64,000 nucleotides of DNA, taken from positions 1-64,000 of the forward strand of contig NZ_BMWA01000006.1 in the NCBI RefSeq assembly GCF_014650995.1, given 5' to 3'. Positions 34,904-43,828 of this stretch are shown piece by piece (positions within the stretch are counted from its first letter, which is position 1; each line of letters starts with the position of its first letter). The DNA is from Streptomyces viridiviolaceus. Lineage in GTDB: Bacteria; Actinomycetota; Actinomycetes; Streptomycetales; Streptomycetaceae. A program made the position numbers and the translations under genes. The notes beneath the pieces were generated by a model that did no database searches, was not told where the DNA came from, and saw only the letters and a program-made list of their open reading frames with translations.

Positions 34904-36418
34904 ATGACAGTGCCCCACCCTCGTCACCGTCGCGCTCTCGCCGTCCCGGTCGGCATGGCCATGGCGACTGCGCTCGCCTTCCTGCCGGGAGTCCAGGCCA
35001 CCGCGGCCGAGGCCCCGGCGGCCACGGCGGAGGCGACCTCACTGAGCTACGTCGTCAACGTCCAGCCGGGGCACGGACCCTCGGCGCACGTGAAGCGGGC
35101 GATAGCCAAGGCCGGCGGCACGATCGTGACGTCGTACGACCGGATCGGCGTGGTCGTCGTCCACTCGTCGAACCCGGACTTCGCCAAGACCGTCCGCACG
35201 GTCCCCGGCGTGGACTCGGCCGGCGCCACCCGTACCGCGCCCCTGCCCTCGGCCGCGACGACGGACGTGGGCACACCGAAGGTGCTCAGTGCCCAGGAGG
35301 CCGCCGCCGCGGAGGCCGCCGAAGGGCAGGACCCGCTGCAGTCCCTGCAGTGGGACCTGCCCGCCATCAAGGCGGACAAGGCGCACGAGAAGTCGCTGGG
35401 CAGCGACGAGGTGACGGTCGCGGTGATCGACACCGGCGTCGACGACACCCACCCGGACATCGCGCCGAACTTCGACCGCGACGCGTCGGTCAACTGCGTC
35501 TCGGGCAAGCCGGACACCACCGACGGCGCCTGGCGGCCGAGCGCGGCGGAGAGCCCGCACGGCACCCACGTGGCGGGTGAGATCGCGGCGGCCAAGAACG
35601 GCGTCGGCATGACGGGCGTGGCGCCCGGGGTGAAGGTGTCCGGCATCAAGGTGTCCAACCCGGACGGCTTCTTCTACACCGAGGCCGTGGTCTGCGGGTT
35701 CATGTGGGCGGCCGAGCACGGCGTCGACGTGACCAACAACAGCTATTACACCGACCCGTGGTACTTCAACTGCAAGAACGACCCCGACCAGAAGGCCCTG
35801 GTCGAGGCCGTCTCCCGGGCCTCGCGGTACGCGGAGAAGAAGGGCGCGGTCAACGTCGCCGCGGCCGGCAACGAGAACTACGACCTCGCGGCCGACGAGA
35901 TCACCGACCCGGTCTCCCCGAACGACTCCACGCCCTCGGACCGGGTGATCGACCCGTCGGAGTGCCTCGACATCCCGACCCAGCTGCCGGGTGTGGTGAC
36001 CGTCGCGTCGACCGGCGCGAAGGGCCTGAAGTCGTCCTTCTCCAACCACGGTCTGGGCGTCATCGACATCGCCGCGCCCGGCGGTGACTCGACGGCCTAC
36101 CAGAAGCCGGAACCGCCCGCCACCAGCGGTCTGATCCTGGGCACGCTGCCCGGCGGCAAGTGGGGCTACATGGCCGGTACGTCGATGGCGTCGCCGCACG
36201 TCGCGGGCGTCGCCGCGCTGATCAAGTCGACGCACCCGCAGGCCTCGCCGGCCCTGGTGAAGGCCCTGCTGTACGCCGAGGCCGACGCCACGCCGTGCAC
36301 CAAGCCGTACGACATCAACGGTGACGGCAAGGTCGACGCGGTGTGCGAGGGCTCGAAGAACCGCAACGGCTTCTACGGCTGGGGCATGGCGGACGCGCTG
36401 GACGCGGTGACCCGGTAG
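34904..36418 (+). CDS. Secreted S8 serine peptidase, tandem paralogue
   Basis: A 504-residue paralogue of the gene just upstream. It has a signal peptide (RRALAVPVGMAMATALAFLP), an I9-like propeptide (LSYVVNVQPGHGPSAHVKRA) and a complete triad: Asp in VAVIDTGVDDTHPD, His in PHGTHVAGE and Ser in GTSMASPHVAG. The six cysteines align with those of its neighbour, and DINGDGKVD near the C-terminus again forms a calcium-loop-like sequence. Tandem duplication with moderate divergence suggests different substrates or timing. The ATG follows ACTGGAGACCTCGCAC. Confidence 0.93.
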   Translation: MTVPHPRHRRALAVPVGMAMATALAFLPGVQATAAEAPAATAEATSLSYVVNVQPGHGPSAHVKRAIAKAGGTIVTSYDRIGVVVVHSSNPDFAKTVRTVPGVDSAGATRTAPLPSAATTDVGTPKVLSAQEAAAAEAAEGQDPLQSLQWDLPAIKADKAHEKSLGSDEVTVAVIDTGVDDTHPDIAPNFDRDASVNCVSGKPDTTDGAWRPSAAESPHGTHVAGEIAAAKNGVGMTGVAPGVKVSGIKVSNPDGFFYTEAVVCGFMWAAEHGVDVTNNSYYTDPWYFNCKNDPDQKALVEAVSRASRYAEKKGAVNVAAAGNENYDLAADEITDPVSPNDSTPSDRVIDPSECLDIPTQLPGVVTVASTGAKGLKSSFSNHGLGVIDIAAPGGDSTAYQKPEPPATSGLILGTLPGGKWGYMAGTSMASPHVAGVAALIKSTHPQASPALVKALLYAEADATPCTKPYDINGDGKVDAVCEGSKNRNGFYGWGMADALDAVTR

Positions 36419-36443
36419 GGGCGCCATGGCGATGCGGTCCAAT

Positions 36444-36458
36444 ACTGCACAGTGCAGT
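36444..36458 (+). promoter_or_regulatory. Perfect 15-bp palindrome before the CoA-transferase gene
   Basis: ACTGCAC-A-GTGCAGT ends one base before the ATG at 36460 and overlaps an AATACT -10-like box (36441-36446). It could be an operator or an RNA hairpin masking the start. Confidence 0.5.
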
Positions 36459-36459
36459 C

Positions 36460-38376
36460 ATGACTGACATCGCGTTCGCCTGGTCCGCGTCGGGCGGTGA
36501 CCCCGCCCTTCTGCGGCAGGTGACGACCACCGTGCGGGAAGGTGCCCTCCCGGGGCGCCTTCCCGTACGGGAACTCGCCCGGGCCTGCGTCGGCGCGTGT
36601 GCGCTGGCCGCCGCCGAGCTGGCGGCGCGGCGGGCCGGGCTCGCGCGGGTGCCCGGGGTGCACGTGGACGACGGGGCCGTCGCCACGGCGTTCACCAGTG
36701 AGCGGCACCTGCGGATCGACGGGCGCGAGCCCGTGTCGTTCGCGCCGCTGTCCCGGTTCTGGCGGACGGCCGACGGGTGGGTGCGGACGCACGCGAACTA
36801 CCCGCATCACCGGGAGCGGCTGCTCGCCGCGCTGGGACTGCCGGAGGAGCCGGCGCTCGTGGAGGCGGCGCTCGCGGAACGGTCCGCCCTGGAGGTCGAG
36901 GAGGCGGTGTACGCGGCCGGGGGTCTGGCGGTCGCGCTGCGCACGCCGCGGGAGTGGGCGGCGCACGAGCAGGGTGTGGCGGTGTCCCGTCGGCCACTGG
37001 TGGAGCGCGAGCGGCTGGACTCCGCGCGCGGACGCGTGTTCGCGCCGGCGCCCGCGTCGTCGCCGGCCGCGGGTCTGCGCGTCCTGGATCTGACCCGGGT
37101 CATCGCGGGGCCGGTCGCCACCCGCACGCTCGCGCTGCTCGGCGCGGACGTGCTGCGGGTGGACCCGCCGGGCCTGCCGGAACTGCCCGACCAGCACGCC
37201 GACACGGGGTTCGGGAAGCGGTCGGCGACGCTGGACCTGACGGCCGACCGAAGGACTTTCGAGGAGCTGCTCGCCGCGGCGGACGTCGTTGTCACGGGGT
37301 ACCGGCCGGGTTCCCTGGACCGGTGGGGGCTGTCCCCCGAGGCGCTGGCCGAGCGCCGGCCCGGGCTGGTCGTGGCGCAGCTGTCGGCGTGGGGCGCGTA
37401 CGGGCCGTGGGGCGGGCGGCGCGGTTTCGACAGCCTGGTGCAGGTGGCCACCGGGATCGCGGCGCTCGAGGGGTCGGCGCAGCGCCCCGGGGCACTGCCC
37501 GCGCAGGCTCTCGACCACGGCACCGGCTACTTGCTCGCCGCGGCCGTACTGCGGGCCCTGACCGAGCAGTCGCAGGAGGGCGGCAGCCGGTGCGTACGTC
37601 TGTCCCTCGCCCGAACCGCCACCTGGCTGACGGACGGCACACTGATGCCCGGCGCGAGCGGAGGCGGCGACGCGGACCGCGCGGAGGGCGCATGCGCCAC
37701 GAGCGGCGTGCAGGGCGCGGACGGCGCGAGCAACGCGGGCGGCGCGGACGGCGCGGAGAGCGCGGACGGCGCGAGCAACGTCGGCGGCGCGGACGGCGCG
37801 GAGAGCGCGGACGGCGCGAGCAACGTGGGCGGCGCTTGCGGCGCAGCACGCTCGGGCAGCGCGGGCCCTGCGGGCGGCGCGCAGGACACGAGCAACGCGG
37901 GCCGCGCGGGCGGCGCCAGCAGCGCGGACGGCGCCGACCGTGCGGACGACGCTTGCGGCGCAGGCCGTGCGAGCGACACGCAGGACGCGGGCCGCGCGAG
38001 CGGCACGGAGAACGCGAGCAACGCGGGCCGCGCGGGCGGCGCCAGCAGCGCGGACGGCGCCGACCGTGCGGACGACGCTTGCGGCGCAGGCCGTGCGAGC
38101 GACACGCAGGACGCGGGCCGCGCGAGCGGCACGGAGAACGCGAGCAACGCGGGCCGCGTGGGCGGCGCCAGCAACGCGGGCGGCGCTTGCGGCGCGGGCG
38201 GTGGGGAGAGCGTGGGTGCGGTGGTGTGCGGTGTGCCTGGGCGCTGGCTTGCCGAGCGGGGCAGCCGGTTCGGGCGGTTGCGGTACGCGCTGCCGCCGGT
38301 TTCCTTCGCCGGCGGCCCGGTCGACTGGGCCCGGCCGCCGGGGCTCTGGGGCGCGGATCCCGCGCGGTGGACGTGA
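36460..38376 (+). CDS. CaiB/BaiF-type (family III) CoA-transferase with internal repeat insertion
   Basis: The 638-residue product matches family III CoA-transferases: GLRVLDLTRVIAGPVATRTLALLGADVLRVDPP at about 208-240 (cut into shorter parts: LDLTRVIAGPVATRTLALLG), then FGKRSATLDLT and VVAQLSAWGAYGPWGGRRGFDSLVQ. From about residue 400 to 588 the protein becomes almost pure Ala/Gly/Asp/Ser/Arg repeat. The family-like C-terminus then resumes (VPGRWLAERGSRFGRLRYALPP and WARPPGLWGADPARW). Without the insert the length would be about 450 residues. The frame is intact throughout, so the protein may still be made, with a disordered loop. Confidence 0.82.
   Translation: MTDIAFAWSASGGDPALLRQVTTTVREGALPGRLPVRELARACVGACALAAAELAARRAGLARVPGVHVDDGAVATAFTSERHLRIDGREPVSFAPLSRFWRTADGWVRTHANYPHHRERLLAALGLPEEPALVEAALAERSALEVEEAVYAAGGLAVALRTPREWAAHEQGVAVSRRPLVERERLDSARGRVFAPAPASSPAAGLRVLDLTRVIAGPVATRTLALLGADVLRVDPPGLPELPDQHADTGFGKRSATLDLTADRRTFEELLAAADVVVTGYRPGSLDRWGLSPEALAERRPGLVVAQLSAWGAYGPWGGRRGFDSLVQVATGIAALEGSAQRPGALPAQALDHGTGYLLAAAVLRALTEQSQEGGSRCVRLSLARTATWLTDGTLMPGASGGGDADRAEGACATSGVQGADGASNAGGADGAESADGASNVGGADGAESADGASNVGGACGAARSGSAGPAGGAQDTSNAGRAGGASSADGADRADDACGAGRASDTQDAGRASGTENASNAGRAGGASSADGADRADDACGAGRASDTQDAGRASGTENASNAGRVGGASNAGGACGAGGGESVGAVVCGVPGRWLAERGSRFGRLRYALPPVSFAGGPVDWARPPGLWGADPARWT
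37729..38190 (+). repeat. In-frame tandem repeats inside the CoA-transferase gene
   Basis: Two 45-bp units (37729-37773 and 37774-37818, encoding SNAGGADGAESADGA-like 15-mers differing at one position) are followed by two identical 126-bp units (37891-38016 and 38017-38142, encoding a 42-residue block that begins SNAGRAGGASSADG) and a partial third copy from 38143. All units are multiples of three, so the frame is kept. The perfect identity of the 126-bp copies points to very recent duplication. Confidence 0.93.
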
Positions 38377-38520
38377 GTCGTTCCGCAGCGCTCCCCCGGT
38401 CCTGCCCGCCGTTCCCCGAACCGCACGGGCGGCCGGGAACGTCCTCATGTACGGAATGCCGTACCGCCAGTCGTTTTCCGGAACTTGCTCGCTTCTGGGG
38501 GAGCTGGTGAAGATCTCGAG

Positions 38521-39528
38521 GTGACCTTGACAAGACCCCCGTCCCGGACCACCGACGCCGGGAGCCACGCACGGCCCTCCGGTACCGGCCGGGCCGCGGC
38601 CGTCCTGGCGCTGGTGGCGCTGGGCGCGCTGATACCCGTGTTCGGCCCGTCTCCCGCACTGCACGGCACCGGCGAGGCCGCCCCGCCCGGCACCGGCGGC
38701 ATAGGACTCCTGCGCACGGTGCTGTTCGCCGCGCTGAGCATCCCCGTCGGCGAACTGTTCGTCGACCGGCTGGCCCGGTCCCTGCGGGACGCTCCCGCCG
38801 ACCGCCCCCGCAGCTGGTCCCCGTACGCGGGCGCCGTCGGGTTCGTCGCGGCGCTGGGCCTCGCGTCAGTCGTGGCGACGGGCAACCTGGTGCCCGGCAG
38901 CCCGGCCGACATCGACGTCGGCGGCCTCTACGAGTCCCGTGACGGCAAGCTCGCGCTCCTGGAGGTCAACGCGTTCCTCGCGGCCGCTCTGTGCGCCGCC
39001 TCCCGCCGGCCGGCCACCCAGGTCTGGCCGCTGGCCGCCGTCGTCGTCGCGGAGGCCCTGCGCGCTCATCCCCCGACCGAGCACAGCCCGCTGATCGGCT
39101 CCGGGCTGACGCTCGTCCATCTGACATGCGCCTCGCTGTGGGTCGGCGGCCTGCTGTACGCGCTGCGGACGCTGGCGCTGTGGCGGGGCGCCGCAGCCGG
39201 TCCGGCCCTGCTGGGGCTCTACGCGCGCGTGGCGGCCGTTCTGCTCGCCGCCATCACGGCGACGGGCGTGTGCAGTTCACTGCGCCGGATGCCGCCGGGC
39301 ACGATCCTGGACCAGCTGACGGACACGGCGTACGGGCGGGTCCTGCTCGCCAAGGTGATCCTGGTGGCGGCCGTCGCCGCCCTCGCCCTGTGGGCCCGGA
39401 TCCGGCTGAGCCGCGCGGCCGACCCGCTGGCCGCCTGCTCCCCCGCACGTGCGGAGGTCGCCGCCCTGGGCGTGGTGGTCGCGGTCTCGGGGCTGCTGAC
39501 GGCGCTGCCGCTGCCGATCCGCTGGTAG
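38521..39528 (+). CDS. CopD-family (copper resistance D-like) membrane protein
   Basis: A 335-residue membrane protein with about eight hydrophobic segments. The C-terminal half matches the CopD domain: LVHLTCASLWVGGLLYALRTL, YARVAAVLLAAITATGVCSS and TAYGRVLLAKVILVAAVAALAL. CopD-type proteins take part in copper uptake or handling at the membrane, but no CopC or copper chaperone gene is adjacent. The start is uncertain: I use GTG 38521, which lies at the head of the coding pattern; the ribosome site is poor. Confidence 0.78.
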   Translation: MTLTRPPSRTTDAGSHARPSGTGRAAAVLALVALGALIPVFGPSPALHGTGEAAPPGTGGIGLLRTVLFAALSIPVGELFVDRLARSLRDAPADRPRSWSPYAGAVGFVAALGLASVVATGNLVPGSPADIDVGGLYESRDGKLALLEVNAFLAAALCAASRRPATQVWPLAAVVVAEALRAHPPTEHSPLIGSGLTLVHLTCASLWVGGLLYALRTLALWRGAAAGPALLGLYARVAAVLLAAITATGVCSSLRRMPPGTILDQLTDTAYGRVLLAKVILVAAVAALALWARIRLSRAADPLAACSPARAEVAALGVVVAVSGLLTALPLPIRW

Positions 39529-39799
39529 CGACGCCGCCCACCCACCGGTGGTGACCGCGTCGGCCGAGCCGGGTGCCGAGGGTGCCGAGGGTGCCGCCAT
39601 CAGCCTCGTCGTGCGTGGGTTCCGTCACACGCCGAGGGACGCCACCGGGGGCACCGTACGCGCCGCACGGACGTTCCGCGACGGCCGCGGGCGGAACCGT
39701 CCGCCGCCGGGCGGGACTTGACGCAGGGACCGGTCCGTGGCGCACGACGGGGCACCTGCGCGGCGGGAGTGTCAGTCGGGGCCCGTATCCTCATGGACC

Positions 39800-40786
39800 A
39801 TGCTCGAAGACCGCACGACCGCAGCGTCGTCCGCCACGGCGTGGCCGGCCGCGTATCCGCAGGGATACGCGGTCGTTGACGTGGAGACCACCGGCCTGGC
39901 CCGTGACGACCGCATCATCTCCGCGGCCGTCTACCGCCTGGACGCGCGCGGCGAGGTCGAGGACCACTGGTACACGTTGGTCAATCCTGAGCGGGACCCG
40001 GGCCCGGTGTGGATACACGGTCTGACGAGCGAGGTGCTCGAAGGGGCGCCCCTCTTCCGGGACATCGCCGGGGAGTTCGCGGCCCGGCTCGACGGACGGG
40101 TGCTCGTCGCGCACAACGCCGTCTTCGACTGGCAGATGATCGCCCGCGAGTACGCGCGCGCGAAGAGCGAGGCCCCGGTGCGCCAACGGCTGTGCACCAT
40201 CGCGCTCTCCAAGGAGCTGGGCCTCCCGCTGCCCAACCACAAGCTGGAGTCGCTGGCGGCGCACTTCGGCGTCGTGCAGCAGCGGGCGCACCACGCGCTG
40301 GACGACGCACGCGTGCTGGCGGAGGCGTTCCGGCCGAGCCTGCTCGCGGCGGCGGCGGGCGGCGTGCGGCTGCCGCTGCACGAGTGCCGGCCGCTGACGG
40401 AGTGGTCGGACCGGCCCGCGCCCCGGATCGGACAGCAGGCGGGCTACGGCGGGTACCGGCCGAACACTTGGCGCCCCTCCCGCAAAAGGCCCGTATGCCC
40501 CTATCCCAACCCGGGTCGGTACGAAGAGGGCAAACGGCTCAAGCAGGGCATGCGGGTCGCCTTCTCGGGTGACACGTCGGTCGAGCGGGAACTGCTGGAG
40601 GACCGCGCGACGGAGGCCGGGCTGCACGTCGCGACCAGCCTGTCCCGGCTGACCAGCCTGCTGGTCACCAACGACCCGGACTCCGGCACGTCGAAGGTGG
40701 TCAAGGCGCGCCAGTACGGGACGCCGGTGGTGGACGAGGCGGCGTTCGGGCAGTTGCTGGCGGACGTCGAACCCGCGGACGGCTGA
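39800..40786 (+). CDS. DEDDh 3'-5' exonuclease with C-terminal BRCT domain
   Basis: A 328-residue protein. The exonuclease domain carries YAVVDVETTGLARDDRI (Exo I, catalytic Asp-Glu), VLVAHNAVFDWQM (Exo II) and HHALDDARVLAE (Exo III, DEDDh), in residues 22-180. Residues about 245-325 form a BRCT domain (GMRVAFSGDTSVERELLEDRAT, cut; VVKARQYGTPVVDEAAF), as in the DNA ligase/PolC-like architecture. It may trim DNA 3' ends in repair. A TATCCT box eight bases before the ATG hints at a leaderless transcript. Confidence 0.88.
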   Translation: MLEDRTTAASSATAWPAAYPQGYAVVDVETTGLARDDRIISAAVYRLDARGEVEDHWYTLVNPERDPGPVWIHGLTSEVLEGAPLFRDIAGEFAARLDGRVLVAHNAVFDWQMIAREYARAKSEAPVRQRLCTIALSKELGLPLPNHKLESLAAHFGVVQQRAHHALDDARVLAEAFRPSLLAAAAGGVRLPLHECRPLTEWSDRPAPRIGQQAGYGGYRPNTWRPSRKRPVCPYPNPGRYEEGKRLKQGMRVAFSGDTSVERELLEDRATEAGLHVATSLSRLTSLLVTNDPDSGTSKVVKARQYGTPVVDEAAFGQLLADVEPADG

Positions 40787-40880
40787 CCCGCAGGGACGTC
40801 TGACACCGGACGGGTGATTGCCGGACGACTCGCCCGGCGCCCGCTCGCCCGTGCCACGGCGACGGCTCACGCTGTGGCGC

Positions 40881-41114
40881 ATGGCGACATGCGAGGTTTG
40901 CGGCAACAACTACGGAATGACCTTCGAGGTCCATGCCCAGGGCGCGGTGCACGTCTTCGACTGCTTCTCCTGCGCGATCCACCGGATGGCCCCGATCTGC
41001 GAGCACTGCCGGGTGCAGATCATCGGGCAGGGCGTGGAGGTCGAGGGCCACTGGTACTGCGGCGCCCACTGCGCCCGCGCCGAGGGGAGGGCGGGGATCG
41101 TCGACAAGGTCTAG
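40881..41114 (+). CDS. Small four-CxxC zinc-binding protein
   Basis: The 77-residue protein MATCEVCGNNYGMTFEV... has cysteine pairs CEVC, CFSC, CEHC and CGAHC, and histidines in FEVHAQG and AIHRM, arranged like a rubredoxin/LIM-type double zinc ribbon of the prokaryotic metallothionein-like kind. No enzyme domain is present. Regulatory or protein-binding function is possible but unproven. The ATG at 40881 is chosen over the upstream frame because all conserved-looking residues lie after it. Confidence 0.78.
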   Translation: MATCEVCGNNYGMTFEVHAQGAVHVFDCFSCAIHRMAPICEHCRVQIIGQGVEVEGHWYCGAHCARAEGRAGIVDKV

Positions 41115-41186
41115 GGGGTGTCCGCCCGGCGGCGTGCGGCACCACCCCCCTCATCGCACCCCACGACCGGGTTGTACCGTCGTGGG

Positions 41187-41984
41187 GTGTACCGCTTCCT
41201 GTTGTCCCGCCAGTGGGTGATCCTCACGCTGATCGCCCTCCTGCTCATCCCCACGATGATCAGGCTGGGCTTCTGGCAGATGCACCGCTACGAGGAACGG
41301 ACCGCCCGGAACGACCTGGTCGCCGCCGCGCTCGGCGCCGAGCCGGTGCCCGTGGAGCGGCTGACCGCTCCCGGCAAGAAGATCACCACCGACGAGCGGT
41401 ACCGCACCGTGACCGCGAAGGGCCGCTTCGACACCGACGACGAGGTCGTCGTCCGCCGCCGCACCAACTCCGACGACGCGGTCGGCTACCACGTGCTGAC
41501 CCCGTTCGTCCTCGACGACGGCAAGGTCCTGCTCGTCAACCGGGGCTGGATCCCCGCGGACGGCCCCAGCCAGACCGAATTCCCCGAGATTCCCGCCCCG
41601 CCCCGCGGCGAGATCACCGTCACCGGGCGGATGATGCCCGACGAGACGACCGCGGCGAGCGGCATCAAGAACCTCGAAGGCCTGCCGGACCGGCAGGTCA
41701 TGCTCATCAACAGCGAGCAGGAGGCCGCGCGCCTGGGCGCCCAGGTGCTCGGCGGGTACGTCGTCCTGACGGCGCCTGAGCCGGCGAACGGCAGCCCGGA
41801 GCTGATCGGCAGGCCCGGCGACGAGGACGCCGCGCTGAACTTCGCCTACGCGATCCAGTGGTGGCTGTTCTCCGCGGCCGTCCCGGTCGGCTGGTGGTTC
41901 CTGGTGCGCCGCGAGGTCCGCGACCGGGCGGCGGCCGAGGACGAGGACCCGCGGGCGGCGGAGGCGGAACCGGCGGCCGTGTAG
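41187..41984 (+). CDS. SURF1-family cytochrome c oxidase assembly protein
   Basis: A 265-residue protein with two flanking membrane helices (LSRQWVILTLIALLLIPTMI near the start and WWLFSAAVPVGWWFLV near the end) around an extracytoplasmic SURF1 domain. The family marker LGFWQMHRYEERTARND follows the first helix, and VLLVNRGWIPADG lies in the middle. SURF1 supports haem a insertion and assembly of aa3 oxidase. The GTG at 41187 lies exactly six bases after a TACCGT box without a ribosome site, suggesting a leaderless mRNA. Confidence 0.9.
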   Translation: MYRFLLSRQWVILTLIALLLIPTMIRLGFWQMHRYEERTARNDLVAAALGAEPVPVERLTAPGKKITTDERYRTVTAKGRFDTDDEVVVRRRTNSDDAVGYHVLTPFVLDDGKVLLVNRGWIPADGPSQTEFPEIPAPPRGEITVTGRMMPDETTAASGIKNLEGLPDRQVMLINSEQEAARLGAQVLGGYVVLTAPEPANGSPELIGRPGDEDAALNFAYAIQWWLFSAAVPVGWWFLVRREVRDRAAAEDEDPRAAEAEPAAV

Positions 41985-42035
41985 CCGTCGGTCCCGGCCG
42001 GATTGCTCCGTCGCCCGCCGGGAAGACGGAAAGCC

Positions 42036-43823
42036 GTGCATCCCCGAATCGAGGACTACGCGCTCATCGGCGACCAGCAGACCGCGGCCCTGGTCTCCGC
42101 GGACGGCTCCGTGGACTGGCTCTGTCTGCCCCGCTTCGACTCCGCCGCCTGCTTCGCCAAGCTGCTCGGTGACGAGGACAACGGCCACTGGCGCATCGCC
42201 CCCGCGGGCGCCGAACGCTGCACCCGGCGCGCCTACCGGCCCGACACCCTCGTCCTGGACACCGAGTGGGAGACCGAGGACGGTGCGGTCCGGGTCACCG
42301 ACTTCATGCCCCAGCGGGACCGTGCCCCGGACGTCGTACGCATCGTGGAGGGGCTGAGCGGTGAGGTCACCGTCCACAGCGTGCTCCGGCTGCGCTTCGA
42401 CCACGGCTCGATCGTTCCGTGGGTGCGCCGGACCGACGGCCACCGGGTGGCCGTCGCCGGGCCGGACTCGGCGTGGCTGCGCAGCGAGCCCGAGGTGCGC
42501 ACCTGGGGCCGGGACTTCGGGACGCACTCCGAGTTCACGGTGGCCGCGGGCGAGAAGGTCGCGTTCGTCCTCACCTGGCACCCCTCGCACGAGCCGCGGC
42601 CCGACCAGATCGACCCGTACGAGTCTCTGCGGCACAGCCTGGAGGACTGGCGGGCCTGGGCCTCGCACTGCCGCTACGACGGACCGCACCGGGACGCCGT
42701 CGTCCGCTCCCTGATCACGCTCAAGGCGCTCACCTACAAGCCGACCGGCGGGATCGTCGCCGCCCCCACCACCTCGCTGCCCGAGGAGCCGGGCGGCGTA
42801 CGCAACTGGGACTACCGCTACTGCTGGCTGCGCGACTCCACCCTCACCCTGGGCGCGCTGCTGTCGGCCGGCTACCTGGAGGAGGCGGAGGCCTGGCGCG
42901 ACTGGCTGCTGCGCGCGGTCGCGGGCAGCCCCGCGGACCTGCAGATCATGTACGGCCTGGCGGGCGAGCGGCGGCTGCCAGAGTTCGAGCTGCCCTGGCT
43001 GTCCGGTTTCGCCGAGTCCACCCCCGTACGAATCGGCAACGACGCCGTGAACCAGCTCCAGCTGGACGTGTACGGCGAGGTCATGGACTCGCTGTCGCTG
43101 GCCCGGCTGGCGGGCATGCACCCCCAGCCGCAGATGTGGGAGCTGCAGTGCGCCCTGATGAACTTTCTGAAGACGGCGTGGCGGCAGCCGGACGAGGGGC
43201 TGTGGGAGGTGCGCGGTGGGCGCCGGCAGTTCGTGCACTCCAAGGTCATGACGTGGGTGGCCCTCGACCGGGCCGTGCACACGCTGGAGGAGCACCCGGA
43301 GCTGAGCGGCGGCGACCCGGAGGGCTGGCGTGAGCTGCGCGAGGAGGTGCACCGCGAGGTCTGCGAGCGCGGCTACGACCCGGAGCGGAACACCTTCACC
43401 CAGTCGTACGGCTCCCGAGAGCTGGACGCGTCCCTGCTGCTCATCCCGCGCGTGGGCTTCCTGCCGCCGGACGACCCGCGCGTCGTCGGCACGGTGGACG
43501 CGATCGGCAAGGAGCTGACCCGCGACGGGCTGGTGCGCCGCTACAGCACCGAGGGCACGCCCGTCGACGGGCTGCCGGGCGGCGAGGGCACGTTCCTGGT
43601 GTGCTCGTTCTGGTACGCGGACGCGCTGCACGCGACCGGCCGGACGAGGGAGGCCCGTCAGCTGTTCGAGCGGCTGGTGGGGCTCGCCAACGACGTGGGG
43701 CTGCTGGCCGAGGAGTACGACCCGGTGGCCGGCCGCCAGCTCGGCAACTTCCCGCAGGCGTTCAGCCACATCGGCCTGGTGAACACCGCCCTCGCCCTGT
43801 ACGGGGAGGACGGGGCAGGATAG
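42036..43823 (+). CDS. Glycoside hydrolase family 15 (glucoamylase/trehalase-like)
   Basis: A 595-residue cytosolic GH15 protein. The N-terminal beta domain begins IEDYALIGDQQTAALVSADG and SVDWLCLPRFDS, the standard actinobacterial GH15 opening. The (alpha/alpha)6 barrel has NWDYRYCWLRDSTLTLGAL at about residue 255 and the second catalytic region LLAEEYDPVAGRQLGNFPQA near 565. Mycobacterial proteins of this layout are trehalases, others glucoamylases; the substrate here is therefore an alpha-glucan or trehalose, not resolved. The GTG start follows GGAAAG. Confidence 0.88.
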   Translation: MHPRIEDYALIGDQQTAALVSADGSVDWLCLPRFDSAACFAKLLGDEDNGHWRIAPAGAERCTRRAYRPDTLVLDTEWETEDGAVRVTDFMPQRDRAPDVVRIVEGLSGEVTVHSVLRLRFDHGSIVPWVRRTDGHRVAVAGPDSAWLRSEPEVRTWGRDFGTHSEFTVAAGEKVAFVLTWHPSHEPRPDQIDPYESLRHSLEDWRAWASHCRYDGPHRDAVVRSLITLKALTYKPTGGIVAAPTTSLPEEPGGVRNWDYRYCWLRDSTLTLGALLSAGYLEEAEAWRDWLLRAVAGSPADLQIMYGLAGERRLPEFELPWLSGFAESTPVRIGNDAVNQLQLDVYGEVMDSLSLARLAGMHPQPQMWELQCALMNFLKTAWRQPDEGLWEVRGGRRQFVHSKVMTWVALDRAVHTLEEHPELSGGDPEGWRELREEVHREVCERGYDPERNTFTQSYGSRELDASLLLIPRVGFLPPDDPRVVGTVDAIGKELTRDGLVRRYSTEGTPVDGLPGGEGTFLVCSFWYADALHATGRTREARQLFERLVGLANDVGLLAEEYDPVAGRQLGNFPQAFSHIGLVNTALALYGEDGAG

Positions 43824-43828
43824 GGGCC

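Noticed and set aside
41151..43769. 872-codon minus-strand frame opposite SURF1 and GH15
   Set aside because: Both plus-strand genes are recognisable families; the antisense frame is Arg/Leu/Val compositional noise.
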